From contig BFEA01000517.1 in NCBI GenBank assembly GCA_003427395.1, forward strand, positions 85,394 to 134,739: 49,346 nucleotides of DNA, in the 5' to 3' direction. Every line of letters starts with the position of its first letter. Within the stretch, counting starts at the first letter, position 1. Made by a program: the position numbers and the translations under genes. Shown in pieces: positions 1 through 10,906 of the stretch. The notes beneath the pieces were generated by a model that was not told where the DNA came from, ran no database searches, and saw nothing but the letters and a program-made list of their open reading frames with translations. This DNA is from Chara braunii. Its lineage: Eukaryota; Streptophyta; Charophyceae; Charales; Characeae.

Positions 1-90
1 TTTTTTTTTTTGGTCGCCTGCCGAGCGGCGCCGGGCCGCTCCGCAGCTAGAAAGGAAAAAAAAAAAAAAAAAACAGCCCCATGGTTGGGC

Positions 91-177
91 AACGGTCGAG
101 ATGTCTTGGCCACACCCCAGATTGGCCATGGCCGAGATGTCTCGACCATAGCCGAGATGTCTCGACCATAGCCGAGA
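91..177. repeat. 20-bp tandem repeat, about 2.3 exact copies plus a degenerate one
   Basis: The unit gccgagatgtctcgaccata occurs exactly at 131-150 and 151-170, with a partial third copy to 177 and a diverged copy at 91-110. Each unit holds the near-palindrome cgagatgtctcg. The surrounding first 580 bases are otherwise short A and T runs with no supportable gene. Confidence 0.8.
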
Positions 178-590
178 TTCGCAGCCTTGCCCTTCATAGG
201 CAAACGCGAAGTCTCAAGAGTAGCCTACTCCGAAGACGTAGGGGGCTCGGGGCAGGGATGGAGGCAAAAAGAAAAAAAAGAAAAAAAAAGAGAGGAAAAA
301 AACGAGGATCTTCGAATCCACCTATGTCGGGAAGGCCCTCAGGTCATCGGTGCTTTGAGGAATGTATCTGGCCAGGAAGTGAGGAACATGAAACAGGTCG
401 ATTTCCTTTTTTGTTTCTTGTTGTGAAGTCCCTGTAGCGCTCTGCCAGCCAGGCAGGGCGGATTCCACACTTCATTGAGTTCCAGACAAGTACTGTAGCA
501 TCCTGTATTGGACCGCAATCACAGCATAAGGGATGTTTTTTTTTTTCTTTTTTATCTGTTGTTCGTGGATAGACGAGGGCCTTGACTGAA

Positions 591-705
591 CTGCATAGGG
601 CCGAGTTTCAACTCCAATTGAAACTCGGGCCGAGCTTCAACTGCAATTCAAACTCGGGCCCCGACGAAACTGCTAAAACGCAGTTTCGAATGCAATTACA
701 AATTG
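591..705. repeat. Pair of short hairpins
   Basis: Two adjacent imperfect palindromes have arms of the type ccgagtttcaa / ttgaaactcgg (601-611 with 618-628) and a second at 630-657. A third set, aaactgc / gcagttt, follows at 666-686. This looks like the GC-rich end of a small foldback element. No partner end was identified. Confidence 0.5.
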
Positions 706-879
706 TTTTAGTGACTTCGCCGAAGTTAACCCAAAATTATATATGTAGAGCTGTTTTAATAGGAAGGGGGTTCTTTATTTTTACGTAATTTTGTCTATCT
801 CGTGTTTTATGGCCACATTTTTTTTGGAGGGGCAAAGGATGTAGGAAGTAGGAGGTGGTATGAGGGGGCTTTTTATGTC

Positions 880-1200
880 GTGTTATTTCGTTAAGTTTGT
901 CTTATATTATGGTGGTTTGCAGGCTATGGCATGCGTTCTTAGATCGTAGGATAGGGACATTTTCTGAGCACATGTTTTTGGTGGTATTTGTTGGTTGTCG
1001 TATTGGATAAACGTTGGCTATGATTTTGTTTGGAAGCGTCGCTTAAGAATTTAGTTTGTCTCGTGTTGCAGTGCGTTCCAGACTAAGGTGTGTGCGCTTA
1101 GCTCGTAGGATGAGGACATGCGTGGTTATTTGTTTTTGGCAGTATTTGTTGTGTGTCGTTTTCGCAAAGCAGCGGTGAGAATTTAGTTTGAATGCAACGT
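880..1200. repeat. Imperfect direct duplication of about 150 bp
   Basis: Two diverged units follow each other. Each has a taagtttgtct or tagtttgtct start, a cgtaggatNNggacat block (around 945-960 and 1108-1120) and a tttttggNNgtatttgttg block (around 976-995 and 1134-1150). Divergence is too high for a recent duplication. No open frame of note lies here. Confidence 0.4.
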
Positions 1201-1209
1201 TTCAATTTG

Positions 1210-1930
1210 TGGTTTGGGTAGTTGACCGTGACAGACTTTTGGTATGATGTATTGTTGTATCAGTTTTATTGTTGTATCTCATAACTTGTTATACGAGGAG
1301 TTTTGTTTTTCTGTATATATTATGTTTTGCTTTATTATGTCAATATACTTTAATGATGTTGCTTTAAGGAATTGTTTGTGAAGCTTTGTGATGTGGAGAA
1401 TTTTTTTTTCTTGCAAAGATCTTGTTACAGAACTACAAGTCATTCTCAATAGACTTGCAAAAAACCAGAGCCCCAATAAACAAACTCGAAAGTTGTAAAA
1501 AAACAGTTTTTGTGAATTATGGCATATAGGACTATATGTCGTTTTCAACATTTATAGACTCTATAAATCAATTTCAGTAAAATCTTTGCCAAAAAATATA
1601 TGTTATGTAAAATAATAACACAAACAACTTTTGTCTCGGAGACATCTTCAAATTCTTAGTCAAACGCAAGTTAAAAATAAAAACCTAAAAGAAAAAAATA
1701 AAAATAACATTTAAAAAAAAGGAAGTTTGCCCACAAATGGGAGAATATGTTATGGCGAACGTACTAAGTACTATTAAGAAACAAGATAGCACGTTCGCAC
1801 GTTCGCCAAACCCTCGAACATGTTCGTCGTGATACACAATTTATAGGACCATACACATGATCTTTTAGACATGCAACAAGGCATGACTTAAAAAAAAAAA
1901 CCCTTTGGCGTAAGTTGCCTTTGTTGGACA
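1210..1930. other. AT-rich stretch without a recognisable gene
   Basis: This is low-complexity AT-rich DNA with short A and T runs. An ORF of 90 codons on the minus strand (1279-1551) has no recognisable motif and biased composition, so I do not call it. A gaacgt / acgttcgc-rich patch at 1755-1835 is mildly palindromic. Confidence 0.4.
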
Positions 1931-2830
1931 AAGTCCCGCCTAAACGGTGGGAGGAAGTTGTCTGACAGCCCCTATTAGGGAAACCGGTTGATAACGGATC
2001 AGTTCAGCAGAGTCCCCCACAACAGCGAGGTCCTCTGGAGAGGTTGGGTCAAAAATTGAATCCTGATAGCCAAAGATATCTAAGACCAAGACACCAGAGA
2101 TTGGTTGCCAGAAACTCGAGTGAGGTTGAAACTGAGATACTGCCACAAGGTTGCAGAGGCACTTGACACTGTTATTTTTTCTATCGCCCTAGATTGGGTC
2201 CGGATCCTTCGCAAAGGACCATCGGTGGAGGAAGGGGATTGGGTAGGTTTCTGGGAGACAGAGGGGGTGATCGAAAATGTATTATATACCCGACCTGCGA
2301 GAGTGGGGGAAGAACGGGTACGACTATAAGTAATAGAATGGTACCCGAAGTTGGGGGTATTCCGGATCCGTGTCCTTAAAGAAAAAAAAACAATGGAAGG
2401 CATATAAACCAAACAAGCCAATTCAAGATCTCCCCTAAGACCCAAATGAGTGGAAATGGACTATACAATACAGTAGGGGGAAAATCCGGGGAAAGACAGC
2501 TGCATACCCTTTCGGTTAAAGCCACTTACTGGATGTTGAGACCAAGAGTTAAGTTGAAGGATGTGGTGGAGCTGCGTTGGATAAAACACCTAAACATAGG
2601 GAGAGACACATTGACGCAAGTTAAGTGATTTAAGGCAAATAAGGCTATGCCAGCAACTTGAAAGTTAGCTTCATTACAATGGCAGGTGGATCATAGGTGT
2701 CTGCCAACAAACGATTGGTAAATAGCCAAAACACACCTAGAACAGTTTAAAAGGGTTGGCGCTCCCCTGGTGCAGGCTATGCATAGTATCATTTCCATCT
2801 AGGAAATGGTCTGACACTATAAAGCACATG
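1930..2830 (+). mobile_element. Degraded LINE 3' region (post-RT and zinc-binding tail)
   Basis: Plus-strand translation across several frames gives plant-LINE-like post-RT text. One stretch reads like the connector found in the LINE at 25.9-26.6 kb (glutamine-proline, then a GN motif, then a basic block before Asp-Trp). Around 2640-2730 a segment ending in LPTNDW resembles the HGxLPTNxxL part of zf-RVT domains. The frame breaks at least three times and no RT catalytic motif remains. The assignment rests on motif resemblance only; a homology search of the six-frame translation against LINE ORF2 proteins would decide it. Confidence 0.4.
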
Positions 2831-2847
2831 TTTTTACACAACAGAAA

Positions 2848-3775
2848 AATTTTCCAGAATTAAATAATCGTTATAGAGTAAAATTACATTCTTAATTTCA
2901 AATTTTTATTCCATCTTAAAAATGTCATTCCAATTTTAAAATTTTTCGTCTTACTTGAAAACTTTCCTTCCAAGAATGGGGTATCCCTTCTTATTTGAAC
3001 TGCATGCGAGAGATGGAATGAAAGTCTGGATGAGTTCATAAAATATTTTAATTGGACTGTCATTCTAAGTAAGGATTTTCACTCATAAATAGGTTAATCC
3101 AATCTAAATAAGACGATATTTGTTGTAGTAGAATGAAAGTCTAGATAAAACATTTTATAAACTCGTCCAAACTTTCATTCCATTCCATCTTCAACAAATT
3201 ATGTGGTTGGAAGATAAAACTCATATTTAGACTGGAACTTATCAAATTAAATTAAAAATTTTAAAATTGAACAAACATTGGAATGATAATTTATAAATAT
3301 AAAGGATTGAGAGGCGGTTAATGGAAGACAAAAAATTCGACGAATTTTAGCAAATTTTTCACGCAAACTGCCATATTTCCCTGAATTCTTATTTTCTTAA
3401 GGTTTTTTTTTTTTTGTTGATATGTATGTGCTTTATGGTATATCTGTATTCAATTTCACCGTATATGGACCAGTAACGAAAAACTTAGCAAAAACGCCGG
3501 ACTCGAAAAATGATTTGGCGAACTCCGAAAGCTACTCCGAATAGGGTTTTATAGTGCTCTTGAGTTTGTTTTTTTTTGTTTTTTTTTTGCCTGTTTTTTT
3601 TTTTTTTTTTGTATTATGACCCTGCATAGTTTGTTCGAAAACGTTTCAACAACATTGCTTGTAGCAATGCAGCGAAAAACCCCGAAATTTTCGTCTTCCA
3701 TTAACCGCTTGTGGAAGGATTTTTTTTTTATGGAATGTTTTTTCAACTTTCATTTCTCATGGGAATATTTCAGTT
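2848..3775 (+). mobile_element. AT-rich MITE family, copy 1 (split by an insertion)
   Basis: This matches the copy at 9594-10075 over most of its length. Shared landmarks are ccagaattaaataatcg, ccaagaatggggtatcc, gaatgaaagtctggatgag, and the terminal ggaatgataatttNtaaatataaaggat. The ends are weakly inverted (aattaaataatcattc against gaatgataattttta), which suggests a non-autonomous foldback or TIR element of about 480 bp. The element is interrupted between 3308 and 3722. Its 3' tail (T run, then atggaatgttttttcaacttt) resumes at 3722. Confidence 0.7.
3309..3714. mobile_element. Foldback/TIR element inserted inside the AT-rich MITE
   Basis: Perfect 16-bp inverted termini gcggttaatggaagac (3314-3329) and gtcttccattaaccgc (3693-3708) enclose about 400 bp. 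The likely target duplication is aaggatt (3302-3308 and 3715-3721). The uninterrupted sister copy at 10040-10060 shows a single aaggatt followed directly by the T run, so the empty site is present in the same window. There is no transposase, so it is non-autonomous. A 7-bp duplication does not by itself fix the superfamily. Confidence 0.7.
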
Positions 3776-3779
3776 GTAA

Positions 3780-4300
3780 TACCCGACAGCAAAATGGTTG
3801 CGGAGATGGTGGGACCGCCTCGGCAAACGAATGGGTGCCTCACAGCCCTGGTCATGGGACGGGAGCGCACTCCTCTACGAAGCATGGGCCCCAGCGTAGG
3901 TCAGATGGCATGGAGTTCATTAACTCAAAAAAAGAACAAATACAGGAATGCATCACCATTCAATGGGAGAAAATGAAACAGAAGATAACATTTTTATGCT
4001 CTAAACAGGAAATCAGACAAATTATTGAAGATTTCTGCAAAGACAAGTTGGGCGGGGAACAAGGGGGATGGATTGCAAAGGTAGAGTGGAGAGGAAGGGA
4101 GAGGGGCGGGGATGATATAGGAGATGGGGAAAGATACTACCATCTAAGCTTTCGAGACAAGACGAAGATCGACCCCTCATTCCCGACCCGGCCCCTTACA
4201 GACTTTGTCAATTTTTTTCCTCCTTCACCTCAGCCTTTGGTAGGCATGGATTGGTATAGAGGGTGGGGTAGGTAAGATGGTCATGAGGAATACATAAATG
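3780..4300 (+). other. Unrecognised open stretch
   Basis: An open frame runs to a stop at about 4275 and includes a charged, probably helical segment (around 3910-4060) rich in Lys, Gln and Glu. It is not similar to anything I recognise. It might be part of a retroelement ORF1, but no zinc knuckle or other hallmark is visible. The upstream portion of the frame runs through MITE sequence and is not meaningful. Confidence 0.2.
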
Positions 4301-4560
4301 GGACTGGGGCTGGTGTGGGGGGACGAACTAATGCGTAGCAGTAGGGATCTGGCACCCAGTTCAGGGTGAAGAGGTTCCCCCCCCTCTTTTAATCTCTCAC
4401 AATTGTTTCTCGGATTTTTCTCAAATTCAAACTGCATTCAAGCTGTATAAGGGACGCTAGACCCGTTTTTCAGCAGGTGATGCTCCCCACCAATAGATGG
4501 AGCCCCTCCCCATGTGCTAGTAGTGTCTACTCTTATCAGCACCACTAACACTGGCGGAAA

Positions 4561-4565
<5 letters not shown>

Positions 4566-4594
<29 letters not shown>
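4566..4594. repeat. Poly-A run
   Basis: About 29 consecutive A bases lie at the boundary between unrecognised sequence and a retroelement fragment. It may be a retroelement tail or simply a low-complexity tract. Confidence 0.9.
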
Positions 4595-4598
<4 letters not shown>

Positions 4599-4679
4599 GG
4601 ATAAGGGAATTCATAAACCCCAAAATATTATCCACCAGTAGCCGTTACTTCCTATACCCTTTGCAACCACTTACTGTCA

Positions 4680-5225
4680 ATGAACAAACGATACAACAAA
4701 TCAGCAATTTAACAATAGGAACAAAAACAAACTTCCTTAATACTACTATACAAATCACGAACATATAAACTGACAAGTATAAAACTTATAAATACGACAA
4801 ACGAAGAGAGCTGTATTTCCCAATCACACGCTTTATCCAAACCAACTCCAATAGACCACTACAACAGTCACTTAACTTGCTGATACAAGAGCATAAAACT
4901 CTTTCTCATAGGTAGAGTCCTGCAACTTTTTTATCTAGATCTTCTTGCTCATATACTCTATTGGTTGGAAACCATTCCTATCATCTTGTTGAAAAACCGC
5001 CCCTACACCATACAAACTAGCATCAGTGGTAAGCACAAAACAGAATCAAAACCCGAACATGCAGCAGAAGAAATAAAACAAATCATTTGCGCTCTACAAG
5101 TAAACGGATTCCAAAGACATCGATTACTTTGCATTGTAAACAAAATACTCCACCCTACGAACTACCAACCATTCAGATATGAACTCCATACGGTTTTCCG
5201 GTGGCTTAATAATTCTACCCAATGA
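4680..5225 (+). mobile_element. Penelope-like reverse transcriptase C-terminal fragment
   Basis: The plus strand, with one frameshift and stops, encodes the C-terminal part of an RT family in which the palm is followed by a FLxTTIxI strand (4733-4760) and a YDKRxxxxFPI motif (4793 onward). It continues at 4965-5225 with an EIxxIIxALQxNGF-like helix and a terminal basic region. This order (LD.xIxI, YDKR.xF, then a helix with NGF) is typical of the Penelope-like or related RTs common in algae and invertebrates. No catalytic YxDD portion is present, so the copy is 5' truncated and dead. Family placement is from motif memory and needs a search. Confidence 0.45.
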
Positions 5226-5475
5226 ATAAACTAATAACCTTCACCAAAGTTGCTGCAACTGAAAAATAACCCAAAACATATACATAAAATATTAAATATA
5301 AAATGCATAAAATTAAAAATTTAATTAGCTTAGGAAACAAATCAACCAATGACGTATATGTATGCTAAATTATTGGCTTGGTTCGGATGGAGGACCTATC
5401 CCTGATGGGGTAGGTCCAACATCTTGTACCATGGACCACCCCACTGGGCCTCCATTACGAGGGAACGGGGGGGAC

Positions 5476-5503
5476 ACATACGCATACACACGCACACACT
5501 CAC

Positions 5504-5540
<37 letters not shown>

Positions 5541-5545
5541 TACAT
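5476..5545. repeat. (CA)n microsatellite
   Basis: This is a CA array with scattered CG and TA interruptions. ORFs rich in His-Thr or Cys-Val that cross it are translation artefacts of the repeat. Confidence 0.95.
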
Positions 5546-5584
5546 ACTCACATAAGTTCAATCTATTTTTTTACTTTCTCCCTA

Positions 5585-5686
5585 GGTTACCTGATCGGAC
5601 GTCCGGGACCCCCCTAACCGTCCAGAGTTGTCCGGTCGGACAACCGGTCGGACATCCTCCCCTGGCAGACTGTCCGAGCCCGAACG

Positions 5687-5728
<42 letters not shown>

Positions 5729-5965
5729 CAAAATATCAGAAAAATAACTATGTTATGCAGAAACATAAACTGAACAACTTTTTCCTTGGGATGATATCGA
5801 AATTAGTTGTCAATTTTCAAATAAAAAATAAAATTCAAGGCACCCCCAAAATTTTTACAATTTTTTTCGTGCATTTAATTGCTAAAAATGGAGTTGTCCG
5901 GGCCCGAACGTTCGGGACCCCCCCGACTGTCCGCCCAGGACGTCCTGCCATCGGACAATTGGTAA
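5585..5965. mobile_element. Core-conserved MITE, copy 1 (variant ends)
   Basis: It starts gttacctgatcgg and ends catcggacaattggtaac, giving inverted GTTACC / GGTAAC termini. GC-rich ends carry repeated gtccg/cggac palindromes. The core tatgttatgcagaaacataa, followed by actgaacaactttt, is shared with copies at 6066-6783, although the end sequences differ. A poly-A run at 5689-5725 lies inside. There is no coding capacity. Confidence 0.6.
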
Positions 5966-6065
5966 CACAGCTTTTTCCTTTATTCTAATAAATAAAATAA
6001 AATAATAAAATAATAAAATATTAATAGAATTATCTAACAAAATTATAAAATCATATATAAGCTAG

Positions 6066-6333
6066 GCTACTAGCCGGGCCGCCCGGGTCTCAGGTTGCCA
6101 GCCCGTGCAAGGACAAGTGAGGGTCCCTGCAAAAAAAAAAAACAAATCCAAAAAATCCGAAAAAAAACTATGTTATGCAGAAAAATAAACTGAACAACTT
6201 TTGCCTTACAGTCACATCAAAATTATTTACCAAATTTAAAATATAAAATATAAATTTTAAATTTTTATTATTTTTTTATTTTTTAAATCTTTTGGGCCCG
6301 GCCGGGCAAGTGACCCCAGTCCACTCTGGTAGC
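6066..6333 (+). mobile_element. Core-conserved MITE, copy 2
   Basis: This is an approximately 270-bp unit starting gctactagccgggccg and ending ccactctggtagc, so its own termini are inverted (GCTACNAG / CTGGTAGC). The core tatgttatgcagaaaaataa lies at about 6169. The flanking GC-rich arms include cccggccgggcaagtgaccc. It forms an inverted pair with the copy at 6513-6783. Confidence 0.65.
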
Positions 6334-6512
6334 CAAGGTAAATAAGTAAATAAATAAATAGATAAATAACAATAAAACATAGGATTTATGAAAACCCAAA
6401 AAACAAAATGTTGGGTTTGAACGAAATTTATTTAGGATTCTGAGAGTACAATTTTTAGGCATTCTACAGGAGCAGGATTATTTACAAAGTAAAAAAAAAA
6501 AAAAAAAAAACT
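6334..6512. other. Spacer between inverted MITE copies
   Basis: AT-rich sequence with an aaataagtaaataaataaat array and a poly-A run at 6491-6510. Together with its flanks it would form a large stem-loop, with arms of about 270 bp and a loop of about 180 bp. Confidence 0.6.
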
Positions 6513-6783
6513 ACGCTACCAGAGTGGCCCGGGGTCACTTGCCCGGCCGAGCCAAAAACAATAAAAAAAATAAAAATAAAAAATATATATTTTTTAACTT
6601 TATTTTTTTTCTAAATGTGGTGCAGAATTTCGATGTGACCCTGAGGCAAAAGTTGTTCAGTTTATTTTTCTGCATAACAGATTTTTTTTCCGGATTTTTT
6701 GGATTTCTTTTTGTTTTTGCTGGGACCTTCCCTGGTCCTTGCACGGGCTGGCGACCGGGACCCGGACGGCCCGACTGGTAGCA
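6513..6783 (-). mobile_element. Core-conserved MITE, copy 3 (inverted relative to copy 2)
   Basis: The reverse complement aligns with 6066-6333 end to end. Matching elements are the GCTAC termini, the ccagcccgtgcaagga block, the tatgcagaaaaataaactga core and the gggcaagtgaccc block. Identity is clearly below 100 percent, so it is either two independent insertions or an old inverted duplication. Confidence 0.65.
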
Positions 6784-6859
6784 TAGAAAAAAAAAGAATA
6801 AAAAAATAATTTTGAGAACAACTAGAAGTGGCGAGGGAAAAAGCAAATGTTTCCACAGT

Positions 6860-7440
6860 AAATCATTACTAGGCGGAACATCGTCTATTTATAAATTAAA
6901 ATATCCATATTTTTTTTAATTGTTTCCTCGTCGTTGCTTGCCCTTGTTGGTTTCCTGAGTATAGTCCAGTATCTGTCCTCTAGCCATGTCTCTGCGTCAA
7001 CCTCAGGAGGGGCTAATGGTGTCAGCCTAGTGATTTGCTGCAATGCTAGGGGTAGCCATGACGCCTATGTATAGAACAATAGGCCTTTCACCCATTGGAG
7101 AGCTAAGACCATCACCTGGGGAGCTGGGTCAATAGTCCCTAATTCCCCTCTGACTTTGGGCTGTACGACTGACATTCAGGCTACTTTGCTAATGGTTCTA
7201 GAGCACTCATGGTTACCTCTCCATGAAAAGACCGCCACCTGTCTCTGAAGAGAAGCGGCTGCCGGTTTACTAAGTGTCCAGATCGCCGTTTTATACCAAA
7301 GGGTTGTCAGGACTACGTTATTAATCACTAAGGAGCGGCCCATTAGAGAGGTCTGCTTATCTTTCCACTGATTCAATTTTTCCAAGACCGGTTTAGTGAG
7401 CCACTCGTTATTCAGAGGTGGCTGCCCCGCTGCTGTCATC
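6860..7440 (-). pseudogene. LINE RT thumb and connector remnant
   Basis: The minus strand encodes a thumb-like segment ending in a SLMGRSLVINNVVL block (7176-7439), followed in another frame by a degraded GxLGxxDPxxQ connector typical of plant LINE ORF2 downstream of the RT. Several stops are present. It is continuous with the RT core at 7620-8300. Confidence 0.65.
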
Positions 7441-7619
7441 TGAACCCCAAGTATTCTAATTAGGACTTCTATGAGGAACCATTTGACACCAGGATTTTTC
7501 GGTTGTCTCTCCCCCTGATAGTGTATTCACCATCCCTGTGTCTTATTGCCCCAGTTGACGGTCATGTCTGACAAGAGACAGAAGCGGTCCATTAGTGTTT
7601 GGATCTCTCGCATGTTTTT

Positions 7620-8300
7620 CTACGATGCATCTACCATTATGGTAAGATCATCTGCGAAAAGTAAGTTCACGGGGATGGAGGAAATCTGTATTTTCTGAAG
7701 GTTCTTCTGAGCCCTTACATTCCCTGCCAAGGCCAGACCCTCCATAATAACGATGAAGAGGAAGGGGGCGATGGGGTCTCCTTGTCGAACTGACCATTCC
7801 AGGTGAATAACATGGGCCAGTCTGCCATTCACGTGGATCGTCATTGTCGCGTTTTGATGGAGTATCCCAATCCATCTTCTAAAAGTCGGAGCGAAATTCA
7901 TTTCTTTAAGCACTTCTCTAGGAAGAACCAATCAACATTGTCATACGCTTTTTCGAAATCTACAAAGATGACAACTGCATTATGCTTGGATTGTCGTGAC
8001 AATTTTATTACTTTATTAACCAGCATGATGTTATCTTGGATCTTGCGTCCCCTGATGTAGCCGGTCTCTGCTGGGTGGATGATGTCTTTCATCACATTGA
8101 CAAGGCGGTTCGCCAGCGCTTTTGCCACAATTTTGTCGATCACTGTTAACAAGGCGATTGACCGGTTGTTTCTTATGTTCATTTTGTCCCCTTTCTTATG
8201 TAGTAATGTTAGTATCCCTTGTCCCACCAATTCTCTCATCTAACTCGTGGTCCACACCGCATGATAGTAGTCCATCAGGTCTTGTAATAGGACACTCCAC
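7620..8300 (-). pseudogene. LINE reverse transcriptase core
   Basis: Two minus-strand frames (7898-8239 and 7620-7931) together carry the RT landmarks. There is a LLHKKGD / RPISLL-like start, a DFEKAYDNVDW catalytic Asp motif, a RQGDPIAPFLF motif B, and LLFADD carrying the catalytic Asp pair. The frames overlap by about 34 bp, so one frameshift separates motif A from motifs B and C. Catalytic residues survive, but the frame is broken and the enzyme cannot be made as one chain. Confidence 0.85.
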
Positions 8301-9100
8301 ATGGTCTCCCAAAATTCTTCGGGAAACCCGTTTATCCCTGGGGTTTTATTTTCCTTCATTAACATCGTCGCCGACCGTACCTCTCCCTTGGTCAAAGACC
8401 TCTCTAGAAGTTTATTTAGATGTTATGAGAGAGTTTTCTGCAATGGAGTCAAGAACTCTTGTATTTCTAGCGTTCTGTGTTCTTGTGATTTGTCCTTAGT
8501 TCGTGACTCGAAAAGATCATGGAAAAAGTTTCTTGCTATCTGGATGCACTTGGTGTTGACGTGGTCACAAGGTCTTGAGGTTGTGACGCGTCCTGTAGCG
8601 CTTCAATGGTGGACCTTCCGGTCCTTATTTTGGACATTGCAAATAAAGCAGAGTCCATTGTTCCTTTTGTTTTATACATGTGCAACTTCCTTCTTATTCG
8701 ACCCCCCTATCATCTATGATCTATGTGCGATTGTAAGCGAGTCTCAGTTGTTCCCTCTCTATTTCTTCATTTTGTTCTTCTCGTTATTGTTGTTCTTGTT
8801 GTTCTTGTTGTGCTTGTTGTTATTCTTGTTGTTGTTTCAATTGTTGGAGTTGTTGATATAGTTCCATTTCCTTTGCATGTCTTTGGGCTGCGATCCTCTT
8901 GAAAAATTTGCCGGATTTTCTGGAGACAAAGGCCACTCCATTATTGAACCACAGAATGTCATTGTGAAGTGTCTCTCTATGTGATTCCCAATACCGCCAC
9001 ACATCTTGAATAAAATTATGAAACTCCTTTCTTGTTAGTAGGGAAGTATTAAGTTTAAAGAAGTTTGGCCCCTGGTCAGGGCATTTGTTTAAGGAAAGGA
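8300..9100 (-). pseudogene. LINE ORF2 linker between endonuclease and RT
   Basis: This decayed coding sequence lies between the endonuclease and RT. The clearest open piece (8820-9002) is basic and ends in a Gln-rich helix derived from a ttg/caa trinucleotide run. No motif is expected in this linker. Its place in the element is inferred from the collinear flanks. Confidence 0.5.
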
Positions 9101-10395
9101 TAACAACTTACATTGCATGGTGTTGTCCTGGGTACACGCTCTGTACGAATACCTCCGCTATCTGCGGAGCCCCTTCTAGGTCCTGTGGTATCAGCACCAG
9201 ATCGATCATGGATCTCAAAATTTTATCCGGTTGATTTCTCCTATAGCAGGTACGCCTATTCGGGAACAATCTCCGGAAGGGATCATATATGTCTAGTTAC
9301 CAACATAAGTCTGCGATAATTTGTTCATCTTCCTCCACGTATGCAGGGCATGGGGAGGGGAGCCTCCATCTGTCTAGCTAGCGGTCGGGGGTCTCCTTAA
9401 AGTCTCCCACCAAAATGACCGGGATCCCTTCTGGGATCCTATTCTTGATGGATTCAAAGAAAACCTTTCTGACTCCCACCTCATTAGGCCCATATACGCA
9501 GAGAATCCTCACTACTTCCAGCTCGAACATTGCCAAAATGGATACCCGGTATTACCAACCTCCCCTCCTCTTGGTCCATCAATAGAAAAAATTCCCAGAA
9601 TTAAATAATCATTCTATAGTAAAATTACATTCTAAATTTCAAGTTCTCATTCCATCTTAAAAAATGTCGTTGCACTTTTAAAATTTTCAATCTTACTTTA
9701 AAACTTTCCTTCCAAGAATGGGGTATCCTTTCTTATTTGGACTGCATTCTAGAGATGGAATGAAAGTCTGGATGAGTTTATGAAATATTTTAATTAGAAT
9801 GTCATTTTATACAGGGATTTTCAATCATAAAAAGGTTAATCCAATTTAAATTAGAAGGTATTCGTTGTGATAGAATGAAAGTTTAATTAAAACATTTCAT
9901 AAACTTTTCCACACTTTCATTTCATCTTCAACAAATAGATATAGTTGGAAGGAAAAACTCATTTTTAAACGGGAACTTATCAAATGAAACTTGAAATTTT
10001 AGAAGTGGACGAACATTGGAATGATAATTTTTAAATATAAAGGATTTTTTTTTAATAAAATATTTTTTGAACTTTTATTTCTTGTGAAAATTTTTATGTT
10101 GATTTCCCAATGTATTGTTTCTAATTTTGAGTTAGGGGGGACCGAGATTGCTACCCCTGCACTTCCAGGTCGTGGAGCATGCGCCCGGAAGGCTCGGTAG
10201 GGTCAAACTTCCTTATGCGCATGGTGATGTTCCGCTGTGTCCATAAGGTGTGTTTCCTCAATGCAAATCATATCTGGCCATTCCTTCCTCTCTACCTCTC
10301 TTAACTGTTATCATATTGCCTGTTTTTTCTGAGAAGAGGCCAAGGTTAGGCCATTCACATTTGAGAGAAGGTTAACGGAGACCCCAATTTTCAGA
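9100..10395 (-). pseudogene. LINE AP endonuclease, split by a MITE
   Basis: The minus strand from about 10395 reads as an endonuclease N-terminus with an Asn-Gly-Leu block and ICIEETHL (the catalytic Glu motif, usually QETH). It continues beyond the MITE at 9594-10075 with VRILCVYGPNE and VILVGDFKETPDR (the GDFN-type metal and catalytic motif). Loss of the Asn in GDFN (Lys here) and multiple stops indicate decay. The two halves are collinear if the MITE is removed. Confidence 0.7.
9594..10075 (+). mobile_element. AT-rich MITE family, copy 2 (uninterrupted)
   Basis: This is the best full-length copy. It has ccagaattaaataatcatt at the left end and ggaatgataatttttaaata at the right end, with ccaagaatggggtatcc and gaatgaaagtctggatgag inside. 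It is inserted in the LINE endonuclease. It contains the aaggatt site that is occupied by a foldback element in copy 1. Confidence 0.75.
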
Positions 10396-10399
10396 CCAC

Positions 10400-10900
10400 T
10401 TGCCATGCCATTAATATGAAAACCAAAAGGTTATTTTAATCAAACTTACCGCCAATTTGTAGAGTGGAGACCATACTAACTAACTACAAAAGCAAATCAG
10501 AAAAAAAAAAAAAAAAACATATAAACAGCAAGGGAAAAGTCAATTTTCATGAAATTTCGCTGCCATTTCAATTTCATAAATCTTGAGAAATTTCAAAAAT
10601 CTTAACACAGGAAATTCCAATTCTCCAAATGACACAAAATTTGGCACACACCAACCTTGAACCAAAACAAGAACTTTTAAATCCAGGTCAGCCTCCCTTT
10701 TACCTTTCATCCATTCTTTGTTATTCCCATGTAAAATCCTTGTCATGTCCATGTTATGTAGTTCTCTCACATTCGTCCTCATAATGCTTTCCACTCCACC
10801 AGATCTCAGTTACCTTCCTTCGCATCTGCCATTTGTAGGCACCCCTCCTTTAGGATCCAGAGAAGCGCTTCCCTGACGCCGTCCTCTGTCCAGTACTCGT
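10400..10900 (-). other. LINE ORF1-ORF2 spacer region
   Basis: Lies between the endonuclease start and the C-terminal part of ORF1. It includes a poly-A run at 10502-10518 and a short open stretch with no motif (10540-10794). No independent gene is supported. Confidence 0.4.
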
Positions 10901-10906
10901 TGTTTA

